Assembly: GCF_014281965.1 (NCBI RefSeq)
Contig: NZ_JACFTB010000008.1
Coordinates: 1-64,000 of the forward strand
From: Rhodococcus sp. BP22
GTDB taxonomy: Bacteria > Actinomycetota > Actinomycetes > Mycobacteriales > Mycobacteriaceae
DNA: 64,000 nucleotides
Reading direction: 5' to 3'
Shown here: one piece after another, positions 18,116-26,863 of the stretch
Layout of the letters: each line of letters starts with the position of its first letter
Position numbering within the stretch: the stretch's first letter is position 1
The notes under the pieces: model-generated
The model's input: the letters and a program-made list of their open reading frames with translations, nothing else
Told to the model about the DNA's origin: nothing
The model's database searches: none
Position numbers and translations under genes: made by a program

Positions 18116-19031
18116 GTTCGTCCTTGCACATCGCGCCCTGAGCGCTCGGTTCCACTTGGACGGTTGCGTGATCGAGACCGTAGGTCGTCAGTACTGCTTT
18201 TGCGCGCTGAAGCAGTACCGAACCGGAGCCATCACACTCGAGGTGAACCGTCGCGACGTCCATACCTGTGGTGAGCGTCCAGATATGGAGATCGTGCACT
18301 CCGACGACACCGGGAAGAGCAGCGAGATCGGCTTCGACGGCCTCGACATCGACATGTCCGGGGCTCGCTTGCGTCAGGATGCGCAACGCGGACCCAGCCA
18401 GCTTGAGTGCACGCGGAACGACCCACAGCGAGATGAGCACACCGATGACGACGTCCGCCCACGTCCAATCGAACACCAGCAGAAGCACACCGGCGATGAG
18501 GACGCCGACGCTGCCGACTGCATCGGCCAACACCTCCATGTAGGCGCCTCGTACCGCGATACTGTCCTTGGCGTCGCCGCGAATGAGAAGCATGACAACG
18601 AGATTGGCCACGAGACCGGCCGCGGCCGTCAGGATCATCGCCAACCCGGGGATGTCGGGCGCATCGCCGATTCGGTCTATGGCCTCGTACATGATGAAGG
18701 CCGCGACACCGAGGAGTAGGACTGCATTGGCAATCGCGGTGAGGACTTCGGCGCGGTGCCATCCGAAAGTCCGAGCGGCGACGGCGCTCCCCTTGCGTGC
18801 GAGGAGAAGGGCGATCAGTCCCATCGACATTCCGAGCACGTCGGTAAGCATGTGGCCGGCATCGGCCAGCAGACCCAGTGAGTTGATCGCCAACGCCACC
18901 GTGGCCTCGACGATGAGAAATGCCACGAGGATCGCCAGCGCGATGAACATCTTGCGGATCCGACTGCTCGACGGGTCTACAGCCTGCGCGGATCCCGACA
19001 TGCCATGACTGTGTCCGTGCCCCGCGCCCAT
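18105..19031 (-). CDS. Cation diffusion facilitator family metal exporter
   Basis: 308 residues. A His-rich start (MGAGHGHSHG), six membrane segments and a cytoplasmic C-terminal domain (VVGVHDLHIWTLTTGMDVATVHL) are those of CzcD/ZitB-type exporters, which expel zinc, cobalt or related ions in exchange for protons. The segment-2 site reads DAGHMLTD as usual. The segment-5 site reads EVLAD, so the usual His of HxxxD is Glu. Start ATG 19031 has GGAGGGG upstream. A 10-2-10 palindrome sits 33 bp before it, typical of metal-sensing ArsR/SmtB operators. Confidence 0.9.
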   Translation of the reverse strand: MGAGHGHSHGMSGSAQAVDPSSSRIRKMFIALAILVAFLIVEATVALAINSLGLLADAGHMLTDVLGMSMGLIALLLARKGSAVAARTFGWHRAEVLTAIANAVLLLGVAAFIMYEAIDRIGDAPDIPGLAMILTAAAGLVANLVVMLLIRGDAKDSIAVRGAYMEVLADAVGSVGVLIAGVLLLVFDWTWADVVIGVLISLWVVPRALKLAGSALRILTQASPGHVDVEAVEADLAALPGVVGVHDLHIWTLTTGMDVATVHLECDGSGSVLLQRAKAVLTTYGLDHATVQVEPSAQGAMCKDELTW

Positions 19032-19063
19032 GATTCCCCTCCGGTCGTTCGATTCGACCTCAC

Positions 19064-19085
19064 CATATGCGTACATACGCATATG
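19064..19085. promoter_or_regulatory. 10-2-10 palindrome upstream of the CDF exporter, candidate ArsR/SmtB operator
   Basis: CATATGCGTA (19064-19073) and TACGCATATG (19076-19085) form a perfect inverted repeat around CA. This size and AT-GC layout match operators of ArsR/SmtB metal sensors. It lies directly upstream of the exporter start and its ribosome site. No ArsR gene is adjacent, so the sensor would act in trans. Confidence 0.65.
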
Positions 19086-19102
19086 TGCAACGGGCTGTCC
19101 CG

Positions 19103-20185
19103 TTACAGCACGTCCGGGGTCACTCCCGGCTTCTCGACGGTCGGCGGCAACGTCGCCAGAGCCGATATCCGCTTCAGTCCGGCGACCTGCAGCAGATCGA
19201 CGATGATCGACCGCAACTGAGCCAACACCACCGTCGCGGACAGACCAGCATTGTCGATCAGTTCAGGTTTCGCGCCGGATGCGACCGTCCGCAGCACCCG
19301 CGCTGCGTCGGCTGCGTCGGGACGCTGCCCGGGATCGGCGAGAATCATCCGCCGCAGCACATCCACAGCTTGAGAAAGCTTCTCGACCTCGTCGACCAGT
19401 CGCGGATCGAGGATCTCGTCGTCACGCACCAGAGACAGCGAACGCCTCGCCAGCACCCGAATATTGCGCACTGCATTGTCGAGCGGATCAGCTGTCTTGG
19501 CCAAACCCGCGAGACGGTGGCGTTGCCTCCAATACATCGGCGAGATCCGCGCGATCTCTCGGCCACCTTTGAGTTCAGTGCGCAGAGTATCTATATCGGA
19601 CTGCGTCGCACGCGCCTTCTTCAGCGCTTCCTCGATGGGCTTCGGGTCGTTGGCAACCAGACCGTCGGCCACCTTCTGCAACACATCCGACGCCGTTTTC
19701 AGAATCTTCGCCGCGTCCTTGCGTGCCCGCCACACCGGATGCGTCGGAATCAGCGCGATGATCGCGATGCCGACGAGTCCGCCGATCAACGCATCGACCA
19801 TCCGGTCGACGCCACCGGAATTTCCAGGCGGAATCAGCGTCGCAACGAGAACCGCAGAAGATCCCGCCTGCATCGCAAAAATCGGACCGCCGTCGAGGAA
19901 CACTGCCGTCGACATCGCCAGCGCGATGACCAGCGAGATCTGCCACGGTCCACTGCCGATCGCCGAAATGATCAGGTCGCCGACGCCGATTCCCAGAACG
20001 ACGCCGACGACCAGTTCCGCAGAACGCCGCAACCGAGACCCCAGGGACAGGCCGAGTGAGACGACGGCTGCGATCGGGGCAAAAAACGGACGCGGGTGCC
20101 CGACCAGGTCGGTAGCCACGAACCACGCGACACCGGCCGCCAGGGCACATTGGATGATCGGCAACATCGAAACCTGAAGCCGCAT
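19103..20185 (-). CDS. FUSC/aromatic-acid exporter-like membrane protein
   Basis: About 360 residues. Several N-terminal membrane segments (IIQCALAAGVAWFVATDLVG, FFAPIAAVVSLGLSLG, ELVVGVVLGIGVGDLI) precede a long helical cytoplasmic part, the layout of FUSC/ArAE-type proteins. The start is uncertain: ATG 20185 is the first good start after the upstream DUF3151 gene ends, though the frame stays open to 20464. It follows the DUF3151 gene on the same strand. Role in export of aromatic acids or envelope lipids is only a family guess. Confidence 0.72.
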   Translation of the reverse strand: MRLQVSMLPIIQCALAAGVAWFVATDLVGHPRPFFAPIAAVVSLGLSLGSRLRRSAELVVGVVLGIGVGDLIISAIGSGPWQISLVIALAMSTAVFLDGGPIFAMQAGSSAVLVATLIPPGNSGGVDRMVDALIGGLVGIAIIALIPTHPVWRARKDAAKILKTASDVLQKVADGLVANDPKPIEEALKKARATQSDIDTLRTELKGGREIARISPMYWRQRHRLAGLAKTADPLDNAVRNIRVLARRSLSLVRDDEILDPRLVDEVEKLSQAVDVLRRMILADPGQRPDAADAARVLRTVASGAKPELIDNAGLSATVVLAQLRSIIVDLLQVAGLKRISALATLPPTVEKPGVTPDVL

Positions 20186-20237
20186 GCGACCGGACTTCAG
20201 CCGCGACTTGCCGCGCCGTGCAGTCGGGCGGAACCGA

Positions 20238-20654
20238 TCAGCCGAGGCCGAGCGCTTCCGCCGCTTTGGGGTCACAGTCTTCGAGTAGGTCGAGGCAGCG
20301 GGCGTACTCGTCGTTCTCGCCGATATCGCGCGCAGCCTTTGCAAGAACGGCGACGCATCGGAGGAATCCTCGGTTCGGCTCATGGTTGTACGGGACCGGC
20401 CCGAACCCCTTCCATCCGTTGCGACGCAGCTGATCGAGTCCGCGGTGGTAACCGGTACGCGCATAAGCGTAAGCGGTGATCGTCTGTCCAGCGGTCAACG
20501 CGGCTTCCGCCAAATATGCCCAGGCAATCGAGGCCGTCGGATTGTCGGCAGCCACCTTCGCTGGGTCCTCGTGATTCAGAAGAGCCGACTCTGCCTCTTC
20601 GTCTCCAGGCAAGAGCGTCGGCTGCGGTCCAAGCAGGTCACCGAAAGAAGTCAT
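20238..20654 (-). CDS. DUF3151 protein, Rv0360c-like
   Basis: 138 residues, cytoplasmic, helical, with repeats of TPR-like look: ASIAWAYLAEAALTAGQTIT, AYAYARTGYHRGLDQLRRNG, then NEPNR-like HEPNRGFLRCVAVLAKAAR. Corresponds to Rv0360c by sequence type and position. ATG 20654 (MTSFGDLLGPQ) is the family start. Function unknown. It is divergent from the Rv0361-like gene. Confidence 0.85.
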   Translation of the reverse strand: MTSFGDLLGPQPTLLPGDEEAESALLNHEDPAKVAADNPTASIAWAYLAEAALTAGQTITAYAYARTGYHRGLDQLRRNGWKGFGPVPYNHEPNRGFLRCVAVLAKAARDIGENDEYARCLDLLEDCDPKAAEALGLG

Positions 20655-20755
20655 GGACCCTATTGTGCCCCGACACTCCGCGCGCGTGCGTCCACCCACC
20701 CTTCCGCTCGCTAGGCTCGTCTGCGTCGCACAGTCCGGTCAGTTGGGAGAACAGG

Positions 20756-21547
20756 GTGTCGGATCCGCAGGACAAGTCGAGCGAGGTGGGCGAAGAGCCC
20801 GCCACCGAGGCGATTCGAAAACAAGAACCACCGGCCGCGAAGCAGCCGCCGACACAGAAGACCCCGCCTCCTGAAGCTCCCGATCCGGCCGAAGCGGAAA
20901 CCACCGCTCTTGCCAAGGTGCAGCCGGCCACCGAGCAGCCCCACCCGGCGCCGTCGACCGTGAAGCCCGCCGGCGCCACGCCAGCTGCCCGACCGCCGGC
21001 TGCACCGCGACGCATCCCCGCGCGTGGTGAGCTCTCGCAGCCGCAGGTACGGCCACAGCGCATCGAACCGACGCCGAGCACTCCGTCCAGGAAGTCCGGC
21101 AGCAGAAAATGGATCGCCGCACTCGTGGGCGCTTCGGTCTTGATCGTCGCTATCGGTGTCGCGGGCTTCGCCTACGTCTCGCGCGACGACGAGGGCAGTT
21201 CGGTCGATGCGCAGATCAGAACGTCGATCCAATCGTTCACACAAGCATTGAGCACCGGAGATCTGGTGACTCTCCGAAGCGCCTCGTGCGGCGAACTTGC
21301 CACCTTTTACCGCGATATCCCGGACGCCGATTTCGCCGACGTCCACCGCATTGCCGTCGAGCAGGGCAATGTTCCGGTCGTGGAAAGCATCGACGCCGTT
21401 CAGGTGACCGGTGACACCGCGATTGCGCAGGTCCTTGCGCATACCGCGGCCAATCCCGCCGACACCTCACCCCGCACCTTCGACCTGCGCCGTGACGGCG
21501 ACGTGTGGAAAGTATGTAGCCCGAGTAGCCCCGCGCCCCCGGAGTAA
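20756..21547 (+). CDS. Membrane-anchored protein with Pro/Ala-rich cytoplasmic tail, Rv0361-like
   Basis: 263 residues from GTG 20756, which has GGGAG at good spacing. Residues 1-115 are acidic then Pro/Ala-rich and disordered; one membrane segment (WIAALVGASVLIVAIGVAGF) follows; the outer part (about 140-263) is a small NTF2-like or DUF4878-like domain (SFTQALSTGDLVTLRSASCG ... DVWKVCS) with two cysteines that could form a disulfide. Corresponds to Rv0361 by position. Function unknown. Confidence 0.8.
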   Translation: MSDPQDKSSEVGEEPATEAIRKQEPPAAKQPPTQKTPPPEAPDPAEAETTALAKVQPATEQPHPAPSTVKPAGATPAARPPAAPRRIPARGELSQPQVRPQRIEPTPSTPSRKSGSRKWIAALVGASVLIVAIGVAGFAYVSRDDEGSSVDAQIRTSIQSFTQALSTGDLVTLRSASCGELATFYRDIPDADFADVHRIAVEQGNVPVVESIDAVQVTGDTAIAQVLAHTAANPADTSPRTFDLRRDGDVWKVCSPSSPAPPE

Positions 21548-21555
21548 CTCTCTGA

Positions 21556-21619
21556 TCAGGCCCAGCACTCGTCAGGCCCAGCACTCGTCAGGCCCAGCAC
21601 TCGTCAGGCCCAGCACTCG
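21556..21619. repeat. Four perfect 16-bp tandem repeats
   Basis: TCAGGCCCAGCACTCG is repeated four times without change at 21556-21571, 21572-21587, 21588-21603 and 21604-21619. The last copy runs into the hairpin at 21615-21652. Located just after the stop of the Rv0361-like gene. Confidence 0.95.
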
Positions 21620-21652
21620 GCCCCGCAACGAAAGCTCGTTGCGGGGCCGAGT
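21615..21652. terminator. 17-bp perfect hairpin between convergent genes
   Basis: ACTCGGCCCCGCAACGA (21615-21631) pairs fully with TCGTTGCGGGGCCGAGT (21636-21652) around AAGC. It lies between the Rv0361-like gene and fba, which converge, so it probably ends both transcripts. No T-tract follows on either strand, as is common in actinobacteria. Confidence 0.85.
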
Positions 21653-21668
21653 CGGTCGAGAAAGGGTC

Positions 21669-22709
21669 CTATCCGGCGGACACGCTGCGGCCGGCGGACT
21701 TCAGGTCGTTGCACGCCTCGATGACGCGAGCGGTCATCCCTGCTTCGGCCTTCTTCAGGTAACTGCGGGGGTCGTAGGCCTTCTTGTTGCCGACCTCGCC
21801 GTCGACCTTCAGGACGCCGTCGTAGTTGCTGAAGAAGTGTCCGGCGATCGGCCGACTGAATGCGTACTGGGTATCGGTGTCGACGTTCATCTTGACGACG
21901 CCGTAACCGAGCGCCTCTTCGATCTCGCTCTTCGCCGAACCCGATCCACCGTGAAAGACGAAGTCGAACGGCTTGGAACCCTCGGCAAGACCAAGGTGCT
22001 CCGACGCGACCTTCTGGCCGTCGGCGAGCACCGAAGGCTTCAGCTTGACGTTGCCCGGCTTGTAGACGCCGTGCACGTTGCCGAACGTTGCCGCGAGCAG
22101 GTAGCGCGATCCCGCGTCGCCGGCCCCGAGAGCTTCGACGGTCTTGAGGAAATCCTCGTTCGAGGTGTAGAGCTTGTCGTTGATCTCGGCCTCGACACCG
22201 TCTTCTTCGCCACCGACGACGCCGATTTCGATCTCGAGGATGATGCGTGCTGCCGCTGAAAGGGCAAGCAGCTCCTTGGCGATCTCGAGGTTCTCATCGA
22301 TTGCGATCGCAGAACCGTCCCACATGTGTGACTGGAAGAGCGGGTTCTTGCCTGCGTCGACGCGCTCCTGGGACAGGGCGATCAGCGGACGCACGTAGGT
22401 GTCGAGCTTGTCCTTCGGGCAGTGATCGGTGTGCAGCGCGATGGTGACGTCGTATCGCGCGGCGATCACATGAGCGAACTCGGCGAGGGCTGCTGCGCCG
22501 GTGACCATGTCTTTGATCCCGAGGCCCGACGCGAACTCGGCGCCGCCCGTGGAGAACTGAATGATGCCGTCGCTACCTGCGTCGGCGAAGCCTTTGATGG
22601 CGGCATTGACGGACTCGGAACCTACGCAGTTGATAGCCGGAAATGCGAATTGGTGTTCCTTCGCCCGGCCAAGCATCTCGGCGTAGACCTCGGGAGTTGC
22701 GATCGGCAC
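21669..22709 (-). CDS. fba: Class II fructose-bisphosphate aldolase
   Basis: Zinc-dependent aldolase of glycolysis and gluconeogenesis, splitting fructose 1,6-bisphosphate to DHAP and GAP. 346 residues from GTG 22709 (VPIATPEVYAEML), which has GGAGGA at 8 nt; an upstream ATG at 22724 and others are less likely. Motifs: FPAINCVGSES, ALHTDHCPKDKLD with zinc His, EIEIGVVGGEEDGV, FHGGSGSAKSEI, and KMNVDTDTQYAF. Homologue of Rv0363c and in the same gene order. Divergent from a DedA gene. Confidence 0.96.
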   Translation of the reverse strand: MPIATPEVYAEMLGRAKEHQFAFPAINCVGSESVNAAIKGFADAGSDGIIQFSTGGAEFASGLGIKDMVTGAAALAEFAHVIAARYDVTIALHTDHCPKDKLDTYVRPLIALSQERVDAGKNPLFQSHMWDGSAIAIDENLEIAKELLALSAAARIILEIEIGVVGGEEDGVEAEINDKLYTSNEDFLKTVEALGAGDAGSRYLLAATFGNVHGVYKPGNVKLKPSVLADGQKVASEHLGLAEGSKPFDFVFHGGSGSAKSEIEEALGYGVVKMNVDTDTQYAFSRPIAGHFFSNYDGVLKVDGEVGNKKAYDPRSYLKKAEAGMTARVIEACNDLKSAGRSVSAG

Positions 22710-22885
22710 GGCGGATTCCTCCATGTAAAGAGTCGATCGGCGAGCGCTCACGCGTAGCGGCGCGCGCCGTGTGTCCTCTGCAGTATGGCAACCCTCCGAC
22801 GCTGTGTCGCCCGGGACCCACCGCAGGGGCTCTGAAATCGAGGTCGAAACCTGTTGTTCAGGTTCTCCCAGGTTCGGCCGGTAGT

Positions 22886-23623
22886 GTGAGCGCCGTGAGT
22901 TTGAATGCCGCCTCGGAATCCGTGACGACCAACCTGGCTTTGCTGCCCGGGTTCCTCGATCCGGTCAACCTGCTCAATTCGTTCGGCGCCTGGGTGTTGG
23001 TCGGATTGCTGCTAGTCGTTTTCATCGAATCGGGGTTGCTGTTTCCCCTGCTACCCGGTGATTCGCTGCTGTTCACAGCAGGGCTGATCGCAGCCTCGAA
23101 GTCAACGGACATCGAGCCGTTCGCACCGATTTGGCTCTTGCTGATTCTGATTCCCATCGCCGCGATCCTCGGTGACCAAGTGGGATTCCTCATCGGTTCC
23201 AAGGGCGGTACCGCCCTCTTCAAATCGAACGACGCGCGCTTCTTCAAGAAGAAGTACATCGACGAGTCGCATGCCTTCTTCGAAAAACACGGGCCGATCA
23301 CCATCATCCTTGCGCGCTTCGTTCCGATCGTTCGCACGTTTGCCCCCGTCGTCGCGGGTGCGTCGAAGATGAAGTACTCGCTGTTCCTGACCTACAACGT
23401 CGTCGGAGGCATCCTCTGGGGTGCAGGTGTGACGATGCTCGGCTACCTGCTCGGCCAGATCGACTTCATTCGCGAGCACGTCGACATCATCTTCATCGTC
23501 ATCGTTCTCGTCTCGGTGCTGCCGATCGTCATCGAGGTCGGCAAACGGATGATCAGGGCACGCAAGACTCCGTTGGCCGAAGCGACCGAGTCGATCGAAT
23601 CGCAGAGGGACGCCACTTCCTGA
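22886..23623 (+). CDS. DedA family membrane protein
   Basis: About 245 residues with membrane segments and the DedA signature: ESGLLFPLLPGDSLLFTAGL, GDQVGFLIGSKGG, and FVPIVRTFAPVVAGASKMKY with the conserved arginines. DedA/DTT-domain proteins act in membrane lipid flipping (undecaprenyl phosphate or phospholipid translocation). GTG 22886 is chosen; GTG 22895 is also possible. It is divergent from fba, where M. tuberculosis also has a DedA gene (Rv0364). A second DedA gene follows after 15 bp. Confidence 0.9.
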   Translation: MSAVSLNAASESVTTNLALLPGFLDPVNLLNSFGAWVLVGLLLVVFIESGLLFPLLPGDSLLFTAGLIAASKSTDIEPFAPIWLLLILIPIAAILGDQVGFLIGSKGGTALFKSNDARFFKKKYIDESHAFFEKHGPITIILARFVPIVRTFAPVVAGASKMKYSLFLTYNVVGGILWGAGVTMLGYLLGQIDFIREHVDIIFIVIVLVSVLPIVIEVGKRMIRARKTPLAEATESIESQRDATS

Positions 23624-23638
23624 CATGGTGCGTCGCGC

Positions 23639-24334
23639 ATGATCGGCCAGAACAACGGACAAGCGTCCGAGACTATCGCGGCTCTGGGCAGTTTCGGACC
23701 GCTCACCACTGCCGGTCCCCTTGTCGTATGGACCATCGTCGTCGCATTCGTGTTCCTCGAATGTGCTGTCATCATCGGCCTGTTCCTTCCCGGTGACTCG
23801 ATGCTCGTCACGGCAGGCATCGTCATGGCCACGCACTCTTCCGGAGTCGGCCATATCTGGGCGCTGTCGGTGGGCGCGATGATCGCCGCAATCGCGGGAA
23901 ATCAAGCCGGATATGTCATCGGCCACCGCACCGGCTCCAAACTCGTCGCACGCAAGGACGGCAAGTATCTCAACACGAAAAACCTGCACAAAGTGAACGT
24001 TCTGCTGGAGAAGCACGGCTTCTGGGCGGTACTCGTGGCTCGCTGGATTCCATGGGTCCGCACGCTGTGCCCGATGGTCGCAGGCGCAGCAAACATGAAC
24101 CATCGCAAATACACGATCGCCAGCACCCTGGGCGCCATTATCTGGGCCCCGGTACTGCTGCTCATCGGCTTCTACTTCGGCAGCTTCCTCGAGCAGGTCC
24201 CGTGGCTATTACCGGCAGTCTTGATCGCGATGATCGTCGCGCTCGTCTTGGGTACCGCACTCGGCATCTGGCAGTACCGCAAAGAGATGGCCCGACCCAC
24301 GGAAATCGTCGAGGTGGAAGAGGTTCGCGAGTAG
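23639..24334 (+). CDS. DedA family membrane protein, second copy
   Basis: 231 residues, DedA type: ECAVIIGLFLPGDSMLVTAG, GNQAGYVIGHRTGSKLVARK, and WIPWVRTLCPMVAGAANMNH. The tandem arrangement suggests two DedA proteins with related roles in lipid-carrier recycling. It is clearly diverged from the preceding copy, so the duplication is old. It converges with the GH76 gene (8-bp gap). Confidence 0.9.
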   Translation: MIGQNNGQASETIAALGSFGPLTTAGPLVVWTIVVAFVFLECAVIIGLFLPGDSMLVTAGIVMATHSSGVGHIWALSVGAMIAAIAGNQAGYVIGHRTGSKLVARKDGKYLNTKNLHKVNVLLEKHGFWAVLVARWIPWVRTLCPMVAGAANMNHRKYTIASTLGAIIWAPVLLLIGFYFGSFLEQVPWLLPAVLIAMIVALVLGTALGIWQYRKEMARPTEIVEVEEVRE

Positions 24335-24341
24335 AGCTTCA

Positions 24342-25454
24342 CTAACGGAAGCCGGCCGCGGAGACGACGTGGGCGGCCTCCATCAACATCCACCCACTGA
24401 GTTGGACCGATAGATCCCGCTCGGGAATCCTGGACGAGCGAACGGTCCCACCGGTGAACGTGGCGATGGAATGCCCCGACCCGGGCAAGCGCGCCTCCTT
24501 GTTCCAGGCGGCACCGAACAGCGGGTGGTCCTCGACCTCGAGTCGGTTCTCCCACGCGGCCTTCGCCGATGCAAGAACGATCGACGCCGCCAGCGAGCGA
24601 GCCTGTTCGTCCTCGTCGCACTCACCGGGGAGCGTCGTGGCGACGAAAGCAAGGTTGCGCGCCAAAATGCCGTCGAACAGACCGCCGTCACCGCCGCCCC
24701 CGCCCACGATCACCAGATCACGGCACAGGTGCGTCTCGACGGCGGCAACCAGCGCGTGAACGCGTGCGCGATGCCGCGGCGCGTCGAGACGAACTGACAA
24801 TTCGGTCTCGACCCCGAGCACGACGCCCTGGCAGTAGCTGAACACCGCACGATCGAGCTCGCCGCCCGTGCGAATGCCGTCGAGGATCAAGCCCGTCGCC
24901 GGGTCGCGGAGGTGTGCGTCCATCCAGTCAGCCATAGCCTGTGCGCGCCAGAGCCGACCGGTGCGGGCCAGCAGCATCGACGCAGGCCCGTTCGCCGGAG
25001 TGTTGTAGAAATCGTCACCCTTACGCCACGGTATTCCGCCGCCCTTCTCCGGCGCCCAGGCGTCGAACAACTCCAATTCGATCGTGTGGATCGCCGACCG
25101 ATTGTCGACAGCGTGCAACCGCTGCGACCGCTCCAGCGCAAGGCCGAGCCATGCCATGTCGTCGTAATAGTTGTTGGTCCATCCGGTGATGTTCCGAATG
25201 CGATGTGCGCGAGCAATTTTGGACAGCTTCCTGCGGTGCTTGACAGTGGGCGCTCGAGTAGCCGCGTCGACAGCACAATCCAGCAAGTGCGCCTGCCACC
25301 AGTAATGCCAACGTCCGAACAGTCGTTCACGCCGGACGGGGGGCCACGCCACCACTCCTAGCGCGGTACCGGGCAGTCCCCACAATCGACGCACGTGGCG
25401 CGCGTAGACCGCCCCCTCCGCGGCGTCCGCACGCTCCGACCATTGCTCCTGCAT
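24342..25454 (-). CDS. Glycoside hydrolase family 76-like protein, Rv0365c-like
   Basis: 370 residues with the GH76 (alpha-1,6-mannanase) pattern: a helical barrel with NITGWTNNYYDDMAWLGLAL, where Asp98 and Asp99 are the expected catalytic pair, and FDAWAPEKGGGIPWRKGDDF. No signal peptide is visible, so it would act in the cytoplasm, as reported for the Rv0365c type. Possible role in mannan or mannoside turnover. Position follows fba and DedA as in M. tuberculosis. Confidence 0.85.
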   Translation of the reverse strand: MQEQWSERADAAEGAVYARHVRRLWGLPGTALGVVAWPPVRRERLFGRWHYWWQAHLLDCAVDAATRAPTVKHRRKLSKIARAHRIRNITGWTNNYYDDMAWLGLALERSQRLHAVDNRSAIHTIELELFDAWAPEKGGGIPWRKGDDFYNTPANGPASMLLARTGRLWRAQAMADWMDAHLRDPATGLILDGIRTGGELDRAVFSYCQGVVLGVETELSVRLDAPRHRARVHALVAAVETHLCRDLVIVGGGGGDGGLFDGILARNLAFVATTLPGECDEDEQARSLAASIVLASAKAAWENRLEVEDHPLFGAAWNKEARLPGSGHSIATFTGGTVRSSRIPERDLSVQLSGWMLMEAAHVVSAAGFR

Positions 25455-25497
25455 GCCCCGATCCTGCCATTACAGGCAAGACGAGTGACACAAGGAG

Positions 25498-26181
25498 TCA
25501 GGTCCACGCCGAGGACAAGTCCGCATGCTGCCGAATCCAGGAATGCATGGCGATACCCGCAGCCACTCCGGCGTTGATACTTCGAGTCGAGCCGAACTGG
25601 GCGATGGACACCGTCATCGAGGCGGCGCCGCGGGCTTCCTCCGTCACTCCTGGGCCTTCCTGACCGAACAACAGCACGCAGTCACGCGGCAGAACCGCCG
25701 TTTCCAGCGGCACCGACCCCGGCGTGTTGTCCACGGCGACAACGGTCAGCGCGTTCGCTCGGGCAAACTCGAGCAAGTCCGCGACCGTGGCGTGGTGGTG
25801 AATGTGTTGATAGCGATCGGTAACCATCGCACCCCGCCGATTCCACCGACGACGACCGACGATGTGAACTGCCTGCGCAGCAAAAGCATTGGCCGTCCGG
25901 ACCACTGTGCCGATGTTGGCGTCGTTCGTGAAGTTCTCGATCGCGACGTGAAGACTGTGCCGACGAGTGTCGATGTCCGCAACGATCGCCTCGCGCGTCC
26001 AGTACCGATAGGCATCGACGACGTTGCGTCGATCTCCATTGTCGAGCAGCTCGGCGTCGTAACGAGCATCGGTCGGCCGCGGTGCTGCGTACTCCTCGAT
26101 CCACGGACCGACGCCGTTGGGGGCCTCTCCCCACTCCGTCGGGCCGGCTTCGGCTGCGACTCCGGATTCCATGTCGCTCAA
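25498..26181 (-). CDS. SpoU/TrmH family RNA 2-O-methyltransferase, Rv0380c-like
   Basis: 227 residues of the SPOUT class. Motif 1 NFTNDANIGTVVRTANAFA, motif 2 LFGQEGPGV, motif 3 AQFGSTRSINAGVAAGIAMH form the SAM-binding trefoil knot. It methylates the 2-hydroxyl of a ribose in tRNA or rRNA; which one is not known. It is coupled by a 4-bp overlap to the upstream lipoprotein gene. In M. tuberculosis the homologue precedes pyrE (Rv0382c), as roughly here. Confidence 0.9.
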   Translation of the reverse strand: MSDMESGVAAEAGPTEWGEAPNGVGPWIEEYAAPRPTDARYDAELLDNGDRRNVVDAYRYWTREAIVADIDTRRHSLHVAIENFTNDANIGTVVRTANAFAAQAVHIVGRRRWNRRGAMVTDRYQHIHHHATVADLLEFARANALTVVAVDNTPGSVPLETAVLPRDCVLLFGQEGPGVTEEARGAASMTVSIAQFGSTRSINAGVAAGIAMHSWIRQHADLSSAWT

Positions 26182-26780
26182 AAGGTTTCGTTACTGTCGG
26201 CAGCAATGCGAAAACCGTGGCCGGTCTCGTCGTTGTTGCAAGAGATACCGTCGGCGGCAGAGATGCACGTGTAACCGTCGCCGACGATTTGTTGCCCCAC
26301 CTCGAGCGGCGGATCGACCGTCTCACCACCCGAGGTGTACACCGCGCCACCGGAGCACATGAACTCGGCTGCGCCTTCATTGGTGACGCGAATCCCGTTG
26401 CCCCAGCTGATCATGCACGACTCCGGCCGCGGTGGAACCGGAGTTGTCGTGCCCTGACAGCCTGCCTCCGTCCGCGAAGGAAGAGTGACGATCCCGCACT
26501 GGAACTGCCCGTCCGGCGAACTGAAATAGTAGGCGCCCTGCAACGGGGCATACGTAGTCTGCGGCATCGGCGGTGGAGCAGGCTCGGTAGTCGTGGAAAG
26601 CGGCGCCTCGGTAGTGGTGACGGGAACAGGCGCGACCGTCGTAGTAGTGGTAGCGGCGGGCGCACTCGTCGTACTCGGCGGCGAGGTTGCGGCCACCTCT
26701 GCACCGGACTCACTGCCACATGCCGTCAACAGTGCCGACACCGCCAAAACTGCCGCTGCTACAAGACGCTTGTCCACCAT
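26178..26780 (-). CDS. Putative lipoprotein with Thr/Pro-rich stalk
   Basis: 200 residues. Signal peptide with lipobox LTAC (Cys21). Residues 25-75 are a Thr/Ser/Pro stalk. The C-terminal part (about 80-200) has FSSPDGQFQCGIVTLPSRTEAGCQ and several paired cysteines (CMISWG, EFMCSGG, YTCISAADGISC), a pattern of small disulfide-bonded actinobacterial surface domains. Function unknown. It overlaps the TrmH-like gene by 4 bp. Confidence 0.82.
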   Translation of the reverse strand: MVDKRLVAAAVLAVSALLTACGSESGAEVAATSPPSTTSAPAATTTTTVAPVPVTTTEAPLSTTTEPAPPPMPQTTYAPLQGAYYFSSPDGQFQCGIVTLPSRTEAGCQGTTTPVPPRPESCMISWGNGIRVTNEGAAEFMCSGGAVYTSGGETVDPPLEVGQQIVGDGYTCISAADGISCNNDETGHGFRIAADSNETF

Positions 26781-26863
26781 GAAATACCCCGACCCCCACT
26801 CTCGCTGACCTGTTTCGCAGTGCGACCCTACCGGCGCACCGAGACAAGCGCTGTGGGGTGGGG

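Noticed and set aside
18974-19082. Longer start for the CDF exporter at 19082
   Set aside because: The extra codons translate the operator palindrome and pass over a good GGAGGGG ribosome site before ATG 19031.
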